Both the position numbers and the translations under genes were made by a program. Shown here one piece after another: positions 8,520-16,659 of a stretch of DNA of 64,000 nt (the stretch's first letter is position 1; each line of letters starts with the position of its first letter). Source of the stretch: Lentzea tibetensis (GTDB lineage Bacteria > Actinomycetota > Actinomycetes > Mycobacteriales > Pseudonocardiaceae); the NCBI RefSeq assembly GCF_007845675.1, contig NZ_VOBR01000023.1, positions 62,001 to 126,000 of the forward strand. The letters are read 5' to 3'. The notes under the pieces are model-generated. The model was not told the origin of the DNA. It saw only the letters and a list, made by a program, of their open reading frames with translations, and searched no databases.

Positions 8520-8550
8520 CTTACGTCGTAAGGTGACCATACGTTGTAAG
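8520..8550. promoter_or_regulatory. Tandem TetR-type operators between DUF4386 gene and tetR
   Basis: Site 1 (8520-8532) is a perfect inverted repeat, CTTACG-T-CGTAAG. Site 2 (8538-8550), CATACGTTGTAAG, matches site 1 at 11 of 13 positions. Their centres are 18 bp apart, so two dimers would lie on nearly the same helical region. The pair sits upstream of both divergent genes, as expected for autoregulation plus target control. Confidence 0.8.
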
Positions 8551-8574
8551 GTGAGCGCAAGAGTTGGGAGCCCG

Positions 8575-9252
8575 GTGGCAGCGAAGGCGTCTCGGAAGCC
8601 GCTCAGTCGCGAGCGCGTGCTGGCTGCGGCGATCGCTCTGGCCGATGCGCAGGGGATTCAAGCGTTGACGATGCGTCGCCTCGCCAGCGATCTCAACGTT
8701 GAGGCCATGTCGCTCTACTACCACCTGCCCGACAAAGAGGCCCTGCTCGACGGCGTCGTCGAGACTGTGATCGCCGAGGTCGGCCGCCTTGACCCGAATG
8801 GCGGTGACGAAGACTGGCGGACGCGGCTGCGGCAACAGTTCCTCGCGGCGCGTCAGGTCATGGTGCGTCACCCGTGGGTCCCTGGGCTGCTGGGCTCGCG
8901 CCGGACCATCCCAGCCAGCGTGTACGGCTACTACGACGGGATCGTGGGCACCCTCGTCGGTGCTGGGTTCTCCTACCACCTCGCGCACCGGGCGCTGCAC
9001 GCGTTCGGCAGCATGCCGCTCGGGTTCGCGCAGGAGATCTTCAGCCCGGAGTCAGCCGGCGGGAGCATGGAGGTCGATGCCGCGGAGGCGGACCTGGCCG
9101 TGATGGCCGCGGCCCTGCCGCACCTGACCGCCATGGTGGCAGCCGAGGTCCACGACAGCACCGACCCCGCGCTCGGGTGGTGCGACAGCCAGATCGAGTT
9201 CGAGTTCACCCTCGACCTGCTCCTGAACGGACTCGAACGCCTCCGCGGTTAG
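8575..9252 (+). CDS. TetR family transcriptional regulator
   Basis: Predicted 225-residue repressor. I choose GTG 8575 because GGGAG lies about six bases upstream; longer in-frame starts would cover the operators. The N-terminal HTH (about 8-65) reads LSRERVLAAAIALADAQGIQALTMRRLASDLNVEAMSLYYHLPDKEALL, quoted here in parts: helix 3 is MSLYYHLPDK. The C-terminal domain resembles the tetracycline-repressor-like ligand domain. It is divergent from a DUF4386 membrane protein. A small hydrophobic ligand and derepression of that protein are inferred, not shown. Confidence 0.9.
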   Translation: MAAKASRKPLSRERVLAAAIALADAQGIQALTMRRLASDLNVEAMSLYYHLPDKEALLDGVVETVIAEVGRLDPNGGDEDWRTRLRQQFLAARQVMVRHPWVPGLLGSRRTIPASVYGYYDGIVGTLVGAGFSYHLAHRALHAFGSMPLGFAQEIFSPESAGGSMEVDAAEADLAVMAAALPHLTAMVAAEVHDSTDPALGWCDSQIEFEFTLDLLLNGLERLRG

Positions 9253-9348
9253 CTCCCTACCGGCCCGCCTCACGCCCGATCGATGGCCGCCGCATCGCGA
9301 CCATGAGCGGACGGGTGCCCGGCTGATGTCGCATTCAGGAAGTGGGGC

Positions 9349-9600
9349 GTGTTCAACTCCCATGCCTCCGAAGGCAAGGACGACATCGTTCGCCCGCTTG
9401 CCCACGCGCTTCAGGAACCTGGAGCTGCGGGTTTGGTGGTGACGAACTCGAACTGAAGTCGGCGACAGCCTCCGCCGCAAGATCGACCAGGCATCTCCAA
9501 CAGCGCGTTCGGGTCGTTGTGCTCTCCGGGTAGCCCTTCGTCAAGGGTGGGCGCAGTACGAGTTGGACTGTCTGACCACCCGAACCGTCCGGCTATCTGT
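9349..9600 (+). pseudogene. Shattered TIR-domain gene remnant
   Basis: Segments in successive frames spell a bacterial TIR domain: VFNSHASEGKDDIVRPLAHAL (about 9349-9411), DELELK (9441-9458), GDSLRRKIDQ (9461-9490), ISNSAFG (from 9493) and WAQYELDCLTTRTV (from 9548). These follow the order of TIR proteins (FISHASEDK, then an ELKIGDSLRRKID type segment, then GWxQYELD). At least three frameshifts and an in-frame stop show it is dead. TIR domains are often NADases in anti-phage systems. Its partner domain, if any, is not recognisable here. It lies between the two integrase relics. Confidence 0.7.
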
Positions 9601-9665
9601 CCTACGCGGAGTGAGCGAGAGATGCTTGTGTCGTAGGCACTTGTGTGCGTCCTGCGGTTCTTTCT

Positions 9666-10880
9666 GTTCTGGGGTTGATCTTCGGTGATCGTGTCGTACT
9701 GCCCCTGCCGAGCAGTTCTGGAGCAGCAATCTCCGGCTTGATCTGTCTGCTGGTCGCTGGACTGGGTGATTGTCGCGCCCCTCTACTAACGGTGTGAGGG
9801 CAGTGGATTGCTTACGCCGCAAGCGGACCCGAAACATGGCGTTCTGCAGGCTCCGGTGCGGTCGGGTGCGCTCGGACATTCAGGTCTGCTTCGTGCCAGC
9901 GTCGCTGCAAGTCGTTGAGGAGTCGGAGTTCGACTTCGGGTGCGACGTGGGAGTAGACCTCGGTGACGCGGTTGGGCACGTGGTGGCCGAGTCGTCGTGC
10001 CTGGGCGATCTCGGGTGCGCCGCCGGCGATCAGCCAGGTCTTGTGGCTGTGCCGCAGTCCGTGGAAGGTCAGGCCGGGGCGGATTGGCACGGTGCGGACG
10101 CCCGACAGCGGGCGTCCTTCGTTGCCGTTGACCGCGGGTTGAGTACACGGCGGATGAAAGTGCTGCGCCACCACCATGTTCCGGCTTCGGCGGTGAACAC
10201 GAACTCGTTGTCGTGTTGCTCGAGGTGCTTGCGCAGCATGGTGATGAGGAACGGTGGCAGAGTGATCGTCCGGGCCGATGAGGGGGTCTTGGGCGAGCCG
10301 AGCCAGCGCGTGTGCGCGCTTCGTGCGGTGACCGGTGCGTGGGTCGATGATCAGGACGCCTCGGTCGAGGTCGACGTTGTCGCGGTGCAGGCCGGTGAGT
10401 TCGCCCCAGCGGCATCCGGTCCAGCCGGCGGTGATGATCAGCAGTCCGGCGGTCTCACCACCGAGCGCGGCGGCCTGCTCGGCGATGCGAAGCACCTCGG
10501 TCGGTGTTGCCCAGACGCGTTCGCGTTCGATGCGGTGGCTGCGTCGTCCTCGGCGTCGGTAGCGGCGGATGGGATTGGTGGAGATGAGACCCTGATCAGC
10601 GGCGTCGGTGAGGATCATCGAGAGCACTTTGACGATGGTGGCGATGGTGGTGTTGGTGTAGTCGAGTTGCCGCAGGTCGCTGATCCACTTGTTCACGCCG
10701 AGCGCGATGATGGCGTTGAGTGGTGTGGCGCCCCAGCGGAGCTGGATGTGGCAGCGCAACACGCTGCGGTAGTTGTCGACCGTGCGCGGGTCGAGATCGA
10801 GTGCGGCGAACCAGGTCGCGACCCATTCGGAGCGGTTCAGCGCGGTAATCAGCGCTGGAGTCTTCTGTTTTGAAAGTCTG
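9666..10880 (-). pseudogene. Decayed tyrosine integrase, copy 2 (near full length)
   Basis: An open minus-strand frame (9812-10906) carries most of a phage/ICE tyrosine recombinase: SAM-like N-terminal region (DPRTVDNYRSVLRCHIQ), first catalytic Arg in TGCRWGELTGL, the HxxR box HGLRHSHKTW, GHHVPNRVTEVYSHV with the catalytic Tyr. Between residues about 205 and 255 the frame reads nonsense. The correct sequence (TLPPFLITMLRKHLEQHDNEF, then WWWRSTFI) is in another frame, so two compensating indels are present. The N-terminus runs into the MFS promoter region. The sequence on to 9666 is non-coding downstream DNA shared with copy 1. It is probably inactive, unless the indels are sequencing errors. 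Confidence 0.75.
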
Positions 10881-10898
10881 GCCGGAGGAATTATCGAA

Positions 10899-12155
10899 GT
10901 GCCCACGAAGGAATCTCACGACGCCAAGGTGAAACTGGGCAGCCGCTTTCACCGGCTCTTCGGCGCCACGCTCGTGTCGGCCATCGGCACCGGCATGCAC
11001 GCTGCCGCGTTGCCCCTGCTGGCCCTGCAGAGCACCAACAGCCCGATGGCGTTGAGCCTCGTCGTCGTGGCCGCCGAGATTCCTTGGGTGCTGGTCTCGC
11101 TGCACGCCGGTGTCTTGGTGGACCGAGTGGACCGCCGGCGGGTGATGGTGTGGGCCGACCTGGGCCGTTTCGCCGTCCTGGTCGCTCTCGCGGTGCTCAT
11201 CCTGACTGCGCAGGTGAACCTGGTGTGGCTGGTGCTCGCGGCGTTCCTGCTGGGCATCGGCCAGGTCTTCTTCGACGTCGCCGCCCAGTCGGCCATTCCC
11301 GATTTCGTGTCGCGGGATCCGCGGAAACTGGCAACGGCGAACGGGCGGATCGCCGCAGCGGAGAGCAACGGTGAGGACTTCGTGGGGCCCCCGCTCGGCT
11401 CCGCCCTGTTCGGTGTGTGGAACTTCCTGCCGTTCGCCGGCAACGCTCTCTCGTTCGCCGCCAGCGGCCTGTTGATCCTCTCGATCCGGACGGATGTCAA
11501 GCCGAAGGAGACGTCCGACGCTCCACGCAAGAGCGTGCGGAGCGAAATCGTCGAGGGCATTCGGTGGTTGTTCGGGAACCGGACCCTGCGGGCGCTGGCC
11601 ACGGTTTCCTGCCTCGGCAACGTTGCCGCCACCGCTCAGTTCGCGATGCTCGCGCTGCTGGCGAAGGAGGTCCTCGGACTTCCGGATTTCGGTTTCGGCC
11701 TGCTGCTGACGGCCACCGCGGTGGGCGCAACGATCGGGGGACTGGCGGCCGCGGCTGTCAGCAAGCGGTTCGGCTCCGGCACCGTGCTGCTCGCGGGCAA
11801 AGTCGGCGTGGGCGCGGCCATTCTGGTTCTGGGACTGGCCACCAGTTCGTGGGTTGCGGCCGCGATGATGATGGTGACCGGTGCGCTGATGACTGCGGAG
11901 AAAGTCGTAGTGAGCACATTGCGCCAGCAGATCGTGCCTAATGAACTCTTGGGGAGGGTGCTCTCGTCGAGCAGAGTGGTGGTAATGACTGGGGGGCCGG
12001 TCGGAGCGGCACTCGGCGGCGTTCTCGCCAGCGTGTTCGCCGTCCAGGTCTCGTATGTCGCCGCTGGTGTTTTTCTCATCCTGGTGGCGCTGGTCTTCTA
12101 TCCCGTGCTGAACAACCGCGCCCTGGCAAGCGCTGCGGACGAATCAGCCGGGTAA
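10899..12155 (+). CDS. MFS transporter, EntS/MFS_3-like exporter
   Basis: Predicted 418-residue, 12-helix major facilitator. The GTG at 10899 is preceded by GGAGGAA at the right distance. Motif A lies after helix 2 (GVLVDRVDRRRVMVWADLGR), and the region QSAIPDFVSRDPRKLATANGRIAAAES is typical of the enterobactin-exporter-like branch. Its promoter overlaps the degraded 5' end of the integrase copy 2, so acquisition alongside the mobile DNA is possible. The substrate is unknown; efflux of a natural product or drug is the family expectation. Confidence 0.9.
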   Translation: MPTKESHDAKVKLGSRFHRLFGATLVSAIGTGMHAAALPLLALQSTNSPMALSLVVVAAEIPWVLVSLHAGVLVDRVDRRRVMVWADLGRFAVLVALAVLILTAQVNLVWLVLAAFLLGIGQVFFDVAAQSAIPDFVSRDPRKLATANGRIAAAESNGEDFVGPPLGSALFGVWNFLPFAGNALSFAASGLLILSIRTDVKPKETSDAPRKSVRSEIVEGIRWLFGNRTLRALATVSCLGNVAATAQFAMLALLAKEVLGLPDFGFGLLLTATAVGATIGGLAAAAVSKRFGSGTVLLAGKVGVGAAILVLGLATSSWVAAAMMMVTGALMTAEKVVVSTLRQQIVPNELLGRVLSSSRVVVMTGGPVGAALGGVLASVFAVQVSYVAAGVFLILVALVFYPVLNNRALASAADESAG

Positions 12156-12247
12156 GCGCGAGAATCCGCAGCCGCGCGGGAGAGGCCGCTCCGCACTAAG
12201 GCCCAGGTGTTCGGGTGAGGAGCAGATCGACACCGAGGTGGACGACT

Positions 12248-12344
12248 GGGCACGCCGATCTCCACCTCGGCAACCTCACCGCGCCTGGAGCATGCCAAGA
12301 GGGAAGCTGCGAGGGTGCTGCACGCTCTCCGTGATGCGGCCTGA
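12248..12344 (+). pseudogene. Possible phosphotransferase gene relic
   Basis: Two short stretches in nearby frames resemble an APH-family enzyme. GHADLHLGNLTAPG (12248-12289) fits the Brenner catalytic motif. EHAKREAARVLHALRDAA followed by a stop (12288-12344) fits a helical C-terminus. Everything between would be deleted. The evidence is short and the call is tentative. Confidence 0.35.
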
Positions 12345-12357
12345 CAGTCATCCGGAG

Positions 12358-12380
12358 CCCAGCCGACCGAGTCGGCTGGG
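12358..12380. terminator. Hairpin between convergent MFS and NUDIX genes
   Basis: Perfect 10-bp stem, CCCAGCCGAC at 12358-12367 and its complement at 12371-12380, with a 3-base loop. It could serve as a terminator for either convergent gene. Confidence 0.5.
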
Positions 12381-12424
12381 GGCTGGCCGGAACGGCACCA
12401 ATCAGGCAATGTTTGCCCTGCGTG

Positions 12425-12952
12425 TCAAGCCTCTACGTCACGTTCGCCGGGGCGATGACCGTCTTCGAGATCGACCGGGATCCCGGTTTGACGGGCTGCG
12501 AGGGCAGTCTGGACGCGGCGCAGCAGCCGCCCGCCGATGTAGTCAGGAAGATCGGTGGGCTGGACGAAGCAGTAGTCGGTGAGCTCGTCCGCGGGAAGTC
12601 TGATGGCGGCTTCGTCGGCGGTGCTCAGCAGACCGCCGTCGAACAAGTACATGACCCCTGGCTTAGGTCGCTTCGCTGTGGCGAGGACGAAGTCCACACA
12701 GAGCAAGGTCCCCAGGTCGCGGTCCAGAGCGAGCTCCTCTCGGATCTCGCGTCGTGCCGTCTGACGCGGTGTCTCCTCCGGCTCCATCGCGCCACCAGGG
12801 ATCACCCACCGGGGCTCGTAGGTGGGCTTCACCAGCAAAATGTCCCCTGAGTCGTTGAGCAGCACTGCTCCGGCGCCGACGAACACCGGTGGGCGGGAGG
12901 CGTAGTACTGCTCCGGGCTCAAAGGGTGCGGCCTGGTGGCGTCCGATGGCAT
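12425..12952 (-). CDS. NUDIX hydrolase
   Basis: Predicted 175-residue NUDIX enzyme, starting at ATG 12952 with a weak upstream ribosome site. The Nudix box is complete: GG-A-MEPEE followed by RREIREEL, matching Gx5Ex7REUxEExGU at about residues 55-77. The N-terminus (SPEQYYASRPPVFVGAGAVLL) and C-terminal helix are typical of actinobacterial house-cleaning pyrophosphatases acting on NDP-X compounds. The exact substrate is unknown. It is convergent with the MFS gene. Confidence 0.88.
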   Translation of the reverse strand: MPSDATRPHPLSPEQYYASRPPVFVGAGAVLLNDSGDILLVKPTYEPRWVIPGGAMEPEETPRQTARREIREELALDRDLGTLLCVDFVLATAKRPKPGVMYLFDGGLLSTADEAAIRLPADELTDYCFVQPTDLPDYIGGRLLRRVQTALAARQTGIPVDLEDGHRPGERDVEA

Positions 12953-13121
12953 GGGGCCCGAGCGTAGTTCCGCGTCGCCACAACAGGGCGAAGGTTGCCT
13001 GATGAGGCGTTGGCTCTGGCCACCCCCTCGGTGCATCGAAACGACCTGGCGCCGATGAGTTCTTGCTGCAGGCGTGGTCTGTCCCAGCAACAGCACAACC
13101 ACTTCCTTGGAGAGCAGCGCG

Positions 13122-13640
13122 ATGGCAACGGTGCACACAGGCATGGCCATGTCGTTGGACGGCTCGTCGCTGACCGCAGGGGCAGCACGGCGCGGCTGTC
13201 CGACCCGGCGGCCTCTGGCGGCAGCCACTACATGACCGCGCTGATCCAGGCAACCGGCGCGGTTGTCATGGGCAGGCGGACTTTTGCGATGGCCGAGGAT
13301 CCGGACTGGTTCGTCGGCAACTACGAGTTCCAGGTCCCCATTTTCGTGCTCACCCACACGCCGCCGCCGGTCATGCCCGAACAGGACGAGCGGTTGACCT
13401 TCACGTTCGTGACCGACGGGGTCGCCTCGGCGATCGCCAAGGCGAAGGCGGCCGCCGGGCAACGGGTGGTCCAGGTGGTCGGCGCCAGCGTGGTCCAGCA
13501 GGCACCTCGCTCCGTTTCCAGGTCGTCAAGTAGATCTGGTTCGACGTGGCGGCAAGTGGTCCGGAGCTCGGCGCCGTGTCGAAGCCCACGACGACCTTCT
13601 ACCCTCTCGAAGCAGTTGGCGCAGAACGATCTCGGCATGC
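13122..13640 (+). pseudogene. Frameshifted RibD-C/dihydrofolate-reductase-like gene
   Basis: ATG 13122 has GGAGAG just upstream and begins MATVHTGMAMSLDG, the usual start of actinobacterial DHFR-like (RibD C-terminal) reductases. Immediately after this the frame shifts. The frame that follows reads LVADRRGSTARLSDP, HYMTALIQATGAVVMGRRTFAM, then VPIFVLTHTPPP and VVQVVGASVVQQ, then degenerates. A frameshift and a ruined C-terminus make it a pseudogene. NADPH-dependent reduction was the likely ancestral role. Confidence 0.75.
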
Positions 13641-13710
13641 TGCTCGGTTCTTCGGGACCACCGGCAGGTCTGGTTTCGGTACTCTCTGACCGCCTGACGA
13701 AAGGACACGG

Positions 13711-15852
13711 GTGGACGACTCGTCGAAGGTCGGTAGGCATGCTCGCGCGGTGCTGGCCGCCGCGAAGGCCTTCCGCGCCGAAGCAGCAGGGGTGCGCGCG
13801 GAACCGGATCGGCTGCTCGCGCTCGCCGCCGCGAGGTACCAGGAGGTCCGGGACTCGCTGGTGGCCGACCAGCTCCGTGCCATGCCGGTGGACAAGCTCC
13901 GGGACACGAAGGCGAACCTGCGGCTGAGCAAGCTGAAGGCCGCCGGGTACCGGACCGTCGCCGACGTCGCCAAGGCGCGCCCGGAACAGCTCGACGGCGT
14001 GCCCGGAGTCGGCAGGCAGTCCGCCGAGCAGATCGTGCGGGTCGCCCGCGCCGTCGTCGACGGCGTCGCGCGCGACACGACTGTCCGGCTGAACCCCGAC
14101 CGCGCTGACCGCGCCCAGACCGAGCTGCTGCAGCTGATGTCCAAGCTGCGCAGGGCGAACCAGCTCGTCGGTCCGCTGCGCGAGCCGCTCGGAGACGTGC
14201 TGGGCAAGGTTGACGCCGACGTGCGCGCCGCATCCCGTGCCTGGAGCCGGGTGCGGATGTTCTTCTCGTTGCGGAAGAACCGACAGGCGGCCATCGATTC
14301 GCTCGACCGGCTCGAGGCCATGCTGGCCAGTCGCGACGTGGCGGCGTTGCGCGCGGTGGGCACGCAGCTGCGCGTGCCGGACCTGGATCACCGCGCGCTG
14401 TGGCGCGACTACGAGCTCGACGCGGCCGCCTACAACACGCTCCTCGCCGACCTCGCTGGTGCGGACGCGATGCCGGATCGCAGTGCCGCCAAGGGTTTCG
14501 TCCCGGCCGACATCGAGCACGAGGTCGACGCGACCACACTGGACACCAGCCTGCTGAAGGTGTCGCTGCGCGGCTACCAGGTGTTCGGAGCCAAGTTCGC
14601 GCTGGCCCGCAAACGCGTCATCATCGGCGACGAGATGGGACTGGGCAAGACGATCGAGGCCATCGCGGTGATGGCCAGCCTCGCCGCCGGTGGACGGCGT
14701 GGGTTCCTGGTGGTCTGCCCGGCGAGCGTCGTCGTCAACTGGGTCAACGAGATCGCCAGGCACAGCGACCTCGTGCCGCACCGGATGCACGGCGCGGGCC
14801 GCGACGGCGCGGTCGGCAAGTGGCTGGCGCAGGGCGGCGTCGGCGTGACGACGTTCGGCACGTTGCCGAAACTGGTGCTGCCGAAGAGGTTCCGCCCGGC
14901 GCTGGTCGTGGTCGACGAGGCGCACTACGTGAAGAACCCGGACACGCAGCGCTCACAGGCGATCAACAAGATCGTGCAGCGCGCGGAGCGGGCAGTGCTC
15001 CTCACCGGCACGCCGATGGAGAACCGCGTCGAGGAGTTCCGCAACCTGGTCGCCTATCTCCAGCCGAGCGTCGCGGCCCGCACGGGCGCCACCGACGCCG
15101 TGGTGGGAGCGAAGGCTTTCCGCCGCGTTGTCGCACCGGTGTACCTGCGGCGCAACCAGGAGGACGTGCTGGGGGAGTTGCCGGAGCTGCTGGAGATGGA
15201 GGACTGGGTCGAGTTCGGCAAGCAGGACCGAGGTGCGTACCTCGACGCGGTGCGCGAGGGGAACCTGATGGCGATGCGCCGCGCCGCGTACGCGCCGGGC
15301 ACGCCCCGCGGCTCGGCGAAGCTGGAGCGGCTGCTGGAGATCATCGAGGAGTCGAGGGACAACGGCTGGAAGGTCGTGGTGTTCTCGTACTTCCACGACG
15401 TGCTGGACGCGGTCGCGGACCAGCTCGAAGTCTTCGGTCCCCTGACCGGCGCGACGTCGGCGCAGGACCGTCAACGACTGGTGGACGCGTTCACGGCGTG
15501 CGAGGACCACGCGGTGCTGGTGGCCCAGATCGAGGCGGGCGGCGTGGGCCTCAACATCCAGGCCGCGTCCGTGGTGATCATCGCCGAGCCGCAGTGGAAG
15601 CCGAGCACGGAGGACCAGGCGATCGCCCGTTGCCACCGGATGGGCCAGGTCCGCAAGGTCCACGTGCACCGGTTGCTGGTCAAGGACAGCGTGGACGCGC
15701 GGGTGCAGGAGGTCCGCGACCACAAGACCCTGCTGTTCGACCACTACGCGCGCGAAAGCGACACGAAGCACTCGCACGCGAGCGCGCTGGACTCAGCGGT
15801 GTCGGTGGAGCAGCGAGTGGTGCAGGCCGAGCAGCAGCGCCTTGGTCTCTAG
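13711..15852 (+). CDS. SNF2-family DNA helicase with N-terminal helix-hairpin-helix
   Basis: Predicted 713-residue ATPase; GTG 13711 has GAAAGGA upstream. Residues about 60-105 contain a helix-hairpin-helix (AGYRTVADVAKARPEQLDGV, then PGVGRQSAEQI), which binds DNA backbone. The SNF2 ATPase lobe follows, with Walker A GDEMGLGKT at about 307-315, DEAH box VVDEAHYVKNP near 402 and motif III LLTGTPMENR. The helicase C lobe (about 530-690) has the SNF2 arginine-rich QAIARCHRMGQ motif. This is shorter than RapA and compatible with SWF/SNF-like repair or defence helicases. A small HNH-like gene follows 21 bp downstream on the same strand, suggesting joint work on DNA. Confidence 0.92.
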   Translation: MDDSSKVGRHARAVLAAAKAFRAEAAGVRAEPDRLLALAAARYQEVRDSLVADQLRAMPVDKLRDTKANLRLSKLKAAGYRTVADVAKARPEQLDGVPGVGRQSAEQIVRVARAVVDGVARDTTVRLNPDRADRAQTELLQLMSKLRRANQLVGPLREPLGDVLGKVDADVRAASRAWSRVRMFFSLRKNRQAAIDSLDRLEAMLASRDVAALRAVGTQLRVPDLDHRALWRDYELDAAAYNTLLADLAGADAMPDRSAAKGFVPADIEHEVDATTLDTSLLKVSLRGYQVFGAKFALARKRVIIGDEMGLGKTIEAIAVMASLAAGGRRGFLVVCPASVVVNWVNEIARHSDLVPHRMHGAGRDGAVGKWLAQGGVGVTTFGTLPKLVLPKRFRPALVVVDEAHYVKNPDTQRSQAINKIVQRAERAVLLTGTPMENRVEEFRNLVAYLQPSVAARTGATDAVVGAKAFRRVVAPVYLRRNQEDVLGELPELLEMEDWVEFGKQDRGAYLDAVREGNLMAMRRAAYAPGTPRGSAKLERLLEIIEESRDNGWKVVVFSYFHDVLDAVADQLEVFGPLTGATSAQDRQRLVDAFTACEDHAVLVAQIEAGGVGLNIQAASVVIIAEPQWKPSTEDQAIARCHRMGQVRKVHVHRLLVKDSVDARVQEVRDHKTLLFDHYARESDTKHSHASALDSAVSVEQRVVQAEQQRLGL

Positions 15853-15873
15853 GATCTGAGCTAGGTTGCTCGG

Positions 15874-16314
15874 GTGAGTCTCCTCGATGACGTGGCCGAG
15901 CGCGACGGCTGGCGGTGCTGGGTGTGCGACGAACCGGTCGACCCCGACATGTCGGTGAACGACCCGCGGGGGCCCAGCGTCGACAGCCGGACCGCCGACC
16001 GGAAGGCCAAGGTCGCCGAGCGGCTCGCGCACCGCGGGTGCAACACCCGCAAGGGCGCGGTCAAGGTGGTCATCGCTTGGCCGGATCGCCTGCACGTGGT
16101 CGAACCCGCGCCGCTGATCACCGTTGCCGGTCGGCTGGAGCGCAAGGGGGGCCGCGAGATGGTGGCCCGTTGTCCGACCAGGCAGGACGCCCAGGAAGCT
16201 GCGGATTGGCTGCTGGACCGGTTCTCCCGACTGTCACCAGAGCTGCCGGTGACCGCCAACATCGAGGCGGGCGGCGGCCAGTTCCTCGTCATCCTGGCCA
16301 CCAGCCGCCGCTGA
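15874..16314 (+). CDS. Small HNH-like zinc protein, probably degenerate nuclease
   Basis: Predicted 146-residue protein from GTG 15874, 21 bp after the SNF2 gene. Residues 10-65 look like an HNH fold: CWVCDEP gives one zinc CxxC knuckle, and LAHRGCNTRKGAVK is the typical second half with the H-x-x-C-N signature. In active HNH enzymes the first motif reads VDH-x-x-P; here it is VDSRTAD, so the first catalytic His is replaced by Ser. The C-terminal half is an unassigned alpha/beta region. It could bind DNA as an accessory to the helicase. Nuclease activity is doubtful. Confidence 0.7.
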   Translation: MSLLDDVAERDGWRCWVCDEPVDPDMSVNDPRGPSVDSRTADRKAKVAERLAHRGCNTRKGAVKVVIAWPDRLHVVEPAPLITVAGRLERKGGREMVARCPTRQDAQEAADWLLDRFSRLSPELPVTANIEAGGGQFLVILATSRR

Positions 16315-16659
16315 CCGGGATCACCAAGCACGCACTTGCGTCGAGCCGGGGCAAGTCCCACAGCTCGGCCGGGCTCGCACTCGACTTGCGCTGCGCAACA
16401 GGGCTGAAGATCGAACTGCGCTGTTGAGTGGGCAGCCTCGCTCTTTGCAGCTTGGCGCCGCCCTGTCGTGAGGGCACCCGGCGGAAGGCCCACTTGCCGG
16501 GCACCACGTACCGGCCGGGCGTTCACCTGGCTTTCCAACATTTTTCCAACAGCAGCCCGCTTCACTGCACGGCGGAAGGCAGGACGGACCCGCCAGTCGA
16601 GGTCCGCGGCCCCACGAACAGCGGCCAGCGCCGCCACCCCACTCCTTCAGGGGGCAACC
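16315..16659. other. 345-bp intergenic region upstream of the S1 protease gene
   Basis: No credible gene is visible on either strand. A tandem TTCCAACA motif occurs near 16531-16550 and may belong to the protease promoter; I see no clear palindrome or terminator. Confidence 0.4.

Noticed and set aside
10899-12155. MFS gene as part of the integrase element
   Set aside because: It has its own ribosome site and intact frame, and no evidence of co-mobility beyond promoter overlap, so I treated it as a separate gene.
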